Shown: piece by piece, positions 60,689 to 64,000 of the stretch
How positions within the stretch are numbered: position 1 is the stretch's first letter
Layout: every line of letters starts with the position of its first letter
Source: CBDDIP01 sp965229005
Lineage (GTDB): Bacteria > Actinomycetota > Acidimicrobiia > Acidimicrobiales > Ilumatobacteraceae
DNA: 64,000 bases
Direction of reading: 5' to 3'
Assembly (NCBI GenBank): GCA_965229005.1
Contig: CBDDIP010000001.1
Coordinates: 1,116,001 to 1,180,000, forward strand
The notes under the pieces: model-generated
The model's database searches: none
The model's input: the letters and a program-made list of their open reading frames with translations, nothing else
What the model was told of the DNA's origin: nothing
Made by a program: the position numbers and the translations under genes

Positions 60689-63160
60689 ATGACCGTCCCG
60701 GCCGGCGAACTGCTGTGGGCCCCGCAGCTCGACGGAACCACGGCGGTCGAGCGCTTCGGGGCCGCTCACGGGTACGCGGACTACGACGCGCTCTGGGCGT
60801 GGTCGGTGAAGGATCTCGAGGGGTTCTGGGGCGCTGTGTGGGACTGGTTCGAGGTGAGCGGCACGTACGACCGCGTCCTGTCGTCGCACGAGATGCCGGG
60901 CGCTCGATGGTTCGAGGGCGCGACGCTGAACTACGCCGAGCACGCGCTGCGCGGCAACGGCGGGATCATCGGCCGGTCGCAGTCTCGCGAGCGGATCGAG
61001 CTCTCGGCCGACGAGCTGCGCCGCCAGGTGGCCGCCTGCCGGACCGGGTTGCAGCGTCTCGGTGTCGGCATCGGCGACCGCGTCGTCGCCTACCTGCCGA
61101 ACATCCCCGAGACGATCGTCGCCTTCCTCGCCACGGCCAGCGTCGGGGCGATCTGGTCGTCGGCGTCTCCCGAGTTCGGACCCCAGGCCGTCATCGACCG
61201 GTTCGGTCAGATCGAGCCGAAGGTGCTCTTCACGGTCGAGGGCTACGTCCACGGTGACGAGTCGATCGATCGCACGGTCGAAGCCGCCGCCATCGCCGCC
61301 GGACTGCCCACCGTCGAGCACGTCGTCACCGTGCCGTACCTCAACACGGCGGGCAACTGGGCCGAGCTGCTCGCCGAACCGGGCGTGCTCGAGTTCGTCC
61401 AGGTGCCGTCCGACCATCCCCTCTGGGTGCTGTACAGCTCGGGCACCACCGGACTGCCGAAGGCGATCGTGCACAGCCACGGCGGCATCCTGCTCGAGCA
61501 CCTGAAGGTGACGTCGTTCCACCTCGACCTCGGTCCCGACGATCGGTTCCTGTGGTTGACCACCGCCGGGTGGATGATGTGGAACGTCCTGGTCTCGGGA
61601 CTGCTGACCGGCGCCACCATCGTCACCTTCGACGGGGACTCGAGCGCGGACGAGATGCGGGCCAGCTGGCGAGTCGTCGCCGAGGAGCGGGTGACGTACT
61701 TCGGCACGTCGGCCACGTTCCTCATGAACTGCTGCAGGCACGGCGTCTCGCCCGGTTCCGAGCTCGACCTCTCATCGCTCCGTGCGGTCGGCTCGACGGC
61801 CGCGCCGCTCCCGGAAGAAGGGTTCCTCTGGGTCTACGAGCACGTCAAGGGCGACGTGATGCTGTCGTCGTCGAGCGGTGGAACCGAGATCTGCTCCGGG
61901 TTCGTCGGTGGTAACCCGACCTCGCCGGTGCACTCCGGAGAGATCAGCGTGCGGTACCTCGGCGCTGCGGTGGAGGCGCTCGACGGCGAGCTGGTCGTCA
62001 CCCAGCCGATGCCGTCGATGCCGGTGGGGTTCTGGGGCGACACGGACGGGTCGCGGTACCGCGACGCCTACTTCGGCGAACGCCCGGGCGTCTGGACCCA
62101 CGGCGACCTCCTCGAGTTCACGAGGTCCGGCGGCATGGTCATCAGCGGCCGGTCCGACGCCACCTTGAACCGAGGCGGGGTGCGGATCGGCACGGCCGAG
62201 ATCTACCGCGTCGTCGAAGAGCTGCCGCAGGTGACCGACTCGCTGGTCGTGCACCACGAGGACGACGACCGGTTGGTCCTCTTCCTCTCCGTTCACGGAG
62301 GGACCGCGGGCGGCGACATCGTGTCCGAGGCCAAGCAGGCGCTGAAGAACCAGCTCTCACCGCGCCACGTGCCGAACGAGGTGTACGTCGTCCCCGCGAT
62401 CCCCACCACGCTGTCGGGCAAGAAGCTCGAGGTCCCGGTGAAGAAGATCCTCGCCGGAGCCGACCCGGAGGAGGTTGCCAGCCGCGGGTCACTGCGCGAT
62501 CCGTCCGCGCTCGACGCGATCAGCGACGTCGCCGCGCTGCGCAACCGCCGTCTTCGGTGGGACGAGGCATCTCGCGCGTTCGCCGGCGACGGCGAGGCGC
62601 CGCGACGTGTGTCCGCGCGACGCGAGGAGCTGCTGGAGATCGCCGCCGAGCTGTTCGCCCAGCAGGGCTTCGTCGGGGTCACGGTCACATCGCTCGGCGC
62701 CGCGGCCGGCGTCTCGGGCCCGGCGCTCTACCACCACTTCGACAGCAAGGAGGCGATGCTCGGCGAGATGCTCGTCGGCACGATCCACCACCTGTTGGTG
62801 GCCGCGACGACGCTGCGCGGCTCACTGCCGCCCGACGAGCTGCTCGCTGAGCTGATCGCGATCCACGTCGACTTCGCCGTCGACCACCGGGCCCTCATCT
62901 CGGTCGAGTACCGCGATCTGAACGAGGCCAGGCCCGATGACCAAGACCGTGTCCGTCTGCTCCAGGGCCAGTACGTCGACATCTGGGTCGACGCACTCAT
63001 CGGCCGCCACCCGAGCATCTCGGTGACGGCCGCTCGCCCGGCGGTGTACGCCGTGCTCGGACTGATCAACTCCACGCCGTTCAGCCCGCGCACCGGGCGG
63101 GTGGAGATGGTGCGACTGCTGCGCACCATGGCGGCCGCAGCGATCGATGCCGTCACGTGA
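60689..63160 (+). CDS. acetoacetyl-CoA-synthetase-like enzyme fused to a TetR regulator
   Basis: The 823-aa product has two parts. Residues 1 to about 635 are an acetoacetate/acetate-type CoA ligase: an N-terminal cap (WSVKDLEGFWGAVWDWF), SSGTTGLPKAIVHSHGG, SSSGGTEICSGFVGGNP, THGDLLEFTRSGGMVISGRS and the catalytic lysine in TLSGKKLEVPVKKIL. Residues about 640-823 are a TetR-type regulator: RREELLEIAAELFAQQGFVG, SLGAAAGVSGPALYHHFDSK and a ligand-binding helical domain. No stop codon separates them. Free AacS is about 650 aa, so the enzyme is full length. The ATG at 60689 follows AAGGGGAG. A GTG at 62609 could allow separate translation of the TetR part. Confidence 0.9.
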   Translation: MTVPAGELLWAPQLDGTTAVERFGAAHGYADYDALWAWSVKDLEGFWGAVWDWFEVSGTYDRVLSSHEMPGARWFEGATLNYAEHALRGNGGIIGRSQSRERIELSADELRRQVAACRTGLQRLGVGIGDRVVAYLPNIPETIVAFLATASVGAIWSSASPEFGPQAVIDRFGQIEPKVLFTVEGYVHGDESIDRTVEAAAIAAGLPTVEHVVTVPYLNTAGNWAELLAEPGVLEFVQVPSDHPLWVLYSSGTTGLPKAIVHSHGGILLEHLKVTSFHLDLGPDDRFLWLTTAGWMMWNVLVSGLLTGATIVTFDGDSSADEMRASWRVVAEERVTYFGTSATFLMNCCRHGVSPGSELDLSSLRAVGSTAAPLPEEGFLWVYEHVKGDVMLSSSSGGTEICSGFVGGNPTSPVHSGEISVRYLGAAVEALDGELVVTQPMPSMPVGFWGDTDGSRYRDAYFGERPGVWTHGDLLEFTRSGGMVISGRSDATLNRGGVRIGTAEIYRVVEELPQVTDSLVVHHEDDDRLVLFLSVHGGTAGGDIVSEAKQALKNQLSPRHVPNEVYVVPAIPTTLSGKKLEVPVKKILAGADPEEVASRGSLRDPSALDAISDVAALRNRRLRWDEASRAFAGDGEAPRRVSARREELLEIAAELFAQQGFVGVTVTSLGAAAGVSGPALYHHFDSKEAMLGEMLVGTIHHLLVAATTLRGSLPPDELLAELIAIHVDFAVDHRALISVEYRDLNEARPDDQDRVRLLQGQYVDIWVDALIGRHPSISVTAARPAVYAVLGLINSTPFSPRTGRVEMVRLLRTMAAAAIDAVT

Positions 63161-63232
63161 CGCGTCGCTTTGGTCGACGGCACGATTGCTGCGAGCCTGA
63201 CCTGATGACCGCGACGCGAGCGTGTTGACCCG

Positions 63233-64000
63233 ATGACTCGATCAGTGGTGCTCGGCTGCGGCGGCTACCTGCCCGCACGCGTGATGTTGAACGACGAGAT
63301 GGCCGCGTTGGTCGACACGACCGACGAGTGGATCGTTCAACGAACCGGCATTCGGCAACGCCACCTCGCCGCCGAGGGCGAGCTGACCTCGGACCTCGCC
63401 GTCAACGCGGCGCGAGCGGCGCTCGCCCACGCGTCGGTCGATGTCGATGCCGTCGATTTGATCATCGTCGCCACCGCCACGCCGGACCAGACGTTCCCGG
63501 CGACCGCGACCACCGTGCAGGCCAAGCTCGGCGTCACCCGCGGCACGGCGTTCGACGTGCAGGCGGTGTGCGCCGGCTTCGTGCACGCCCTCGCAGTTGC
63601 CGACTCGATGGTGAAGAACGGCCTCGCCTCCACGGCGCTCGTCATCGGCGCCGAGACCTTCTCGCGCCTGCTCGACTGGACCGACCGGACGACGTGCGTC
63701 CTGTTCGGCGACGGCGCCGGAGCGGTGGTGATCCAGGCCGCGTCGGATGAAGCCGCCGGATCGCGCGGGATCCTCGGCACCACGCTGCACGCCGATGGAC
63801 GGCTCAACGACCTCCTCTACGTCGACGGTGGGCCGTCGTCGACGGGCACGACGGGCCTGCTGCGCATGCGCGGTCGCGAGGTCTACCGCCACGCCGTCGT
63901 CAAGCTCGCCTCGGTCGTCGAGGAGGTGCTCGAGGCGGTCGACCTGAAGCCGGCGGACATCGACTGGGTGATCCCCCACCAGGCGAACGCGCGGATCATC
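63233..64000 (+). CDS. FabH-like beta-ketoacyl-ACP synthase III (partial, runs off window)
   Basis: The first 256 residues are present; the family is about 330 aa. The thiolase fold is clear: LGCGGYLPARVMLN, DEWIVQRTGIRQRHLA, the active-site Cys113 in VQAVCAGFVHAL, CVLFGDGAGAVVIQA, and the catalytic His in IPHQANARII at the very end. The enzyme condenses an acyl-CoA primer with malonyl-ACP to start fatty-acid or polyketide chains. It lies 72 bp after the AacS-TetR gene in the same direction, so acyl-CoA supply and chain initiation may be linked. The ATG at 63233 has only a weak ribosome-binding site. Confidence 0.92.
   Translation, partial: MTRSVVLGCGGYLPARVMLNDEMAALVDTTDEWIVQRTGIRQRHLAAEGELTSDLAVNAARAALAHASVDVDAVDLIIVATATPDQTFPATATTVQAKLGVTRGTAFDVQAVCAGFVHALAVADSMVKNGLASTALVIGAETFSRLLDWTDRTTCVLFGDGAGAVVIQAASDEAAGSRGILGTTLHADGRLNDLLYVDGGPSSTGTTGLLRMRGREVYRHAVVKLASVVEEVLEAVDLKPADIDWVIPHQANARII

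Noticed and set aside
1..64000. tRNA or rRNA genes
   Set aside because: No cloverleaf with a GGTTCGA-type T-arm or rRNA core sequence was found by eye; a tRNAscan/Infernal run would settle it.

Overview
High-G+C actinobacterial DNA. The mix of genes (heliorhodopsin, secreted proteins built from repeated 110-140 aa beta modules, LPXTG cell-wall anchoring, acyl-CoA metabolism, Liv-type ABC transport) best fits an Acidimicrobiia-like (Ilumatobacter-type) member of Actinomycetota. That placement is inferred from gene content; no rRNA or tRNA gene was seen.

Layout. 1-3.7 kb: two small genes, then an ECF sigma factor overlapping a membrane-anchored anti-sigma-like protein whose outer domain is repeated in two downstream lipoproteins. 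3.8-14.5 kb: housekeeping and stress genes, namely a cyclopropane-fatty-acid-synthase-like methyltransferase, a SNF2 helicase with a small partner, a beta-propeller glycosidase-like protein, a PDZ serine protease, an HxlR regulator, a heliorhodopsin divergent from a STAS protein, a DinB/TIGR03083 protein and a CaiB/BaiF CoA-transferase. 14.6-26.5 kb: cell-surface region, with a 2568-aa secreted von Willebrand type D protein, an LPATG-anchored CSLREA/beta-helix protein, and a Tat-exported sortase carrying three beta modules, translationally coupled to an HTH regulator. 26.6-30.4 kb: a small membrane protein, a LysR regulator and an Hsp70 ATPase domain fused to about eight membrane helices. 30.4-44.6 kb: one giant gene for a 4745-aa LPFTG-anchored repeat protein, including fifteen tandem 381-bp units. 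45.1-49.6 kb: a GGDEF-EAL protein, a VOC protein, and AraC and LysR regulators. 49.6-58.1 kb: a Liv-type ABC system (LivH-LivM-LivG fused in one polypeptide, LivF, a DUF3556-like membrane protein and an FAD oxidoreductase in one overlapping operon) with a divergent substrate-binding lipoprotein. 58.1-64 kb: a terminator, two tandem palindromic repeats, a frameshifted gene remnant, two acyl-CoA synthetases (one fused to a TetR regulator) and the 5' part of a FabH-like ketoacyl synthase.

How it may work together. The surface genes form a plausible sortase/substrate set: one sortase and two LPXTG-type substrates within 20 kb. The GGDEF-EAL protein is divergent from the giant surface protein, which suggests (does not prove) c-di-GMP control of attachment. 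The right-hand 15 kb looks like uptake and CoA activation of a carboxylic acid or lipid substrate. Start sites were chosen from ribosome-binding sites and family alignment recalled from memory; no database search was possible.
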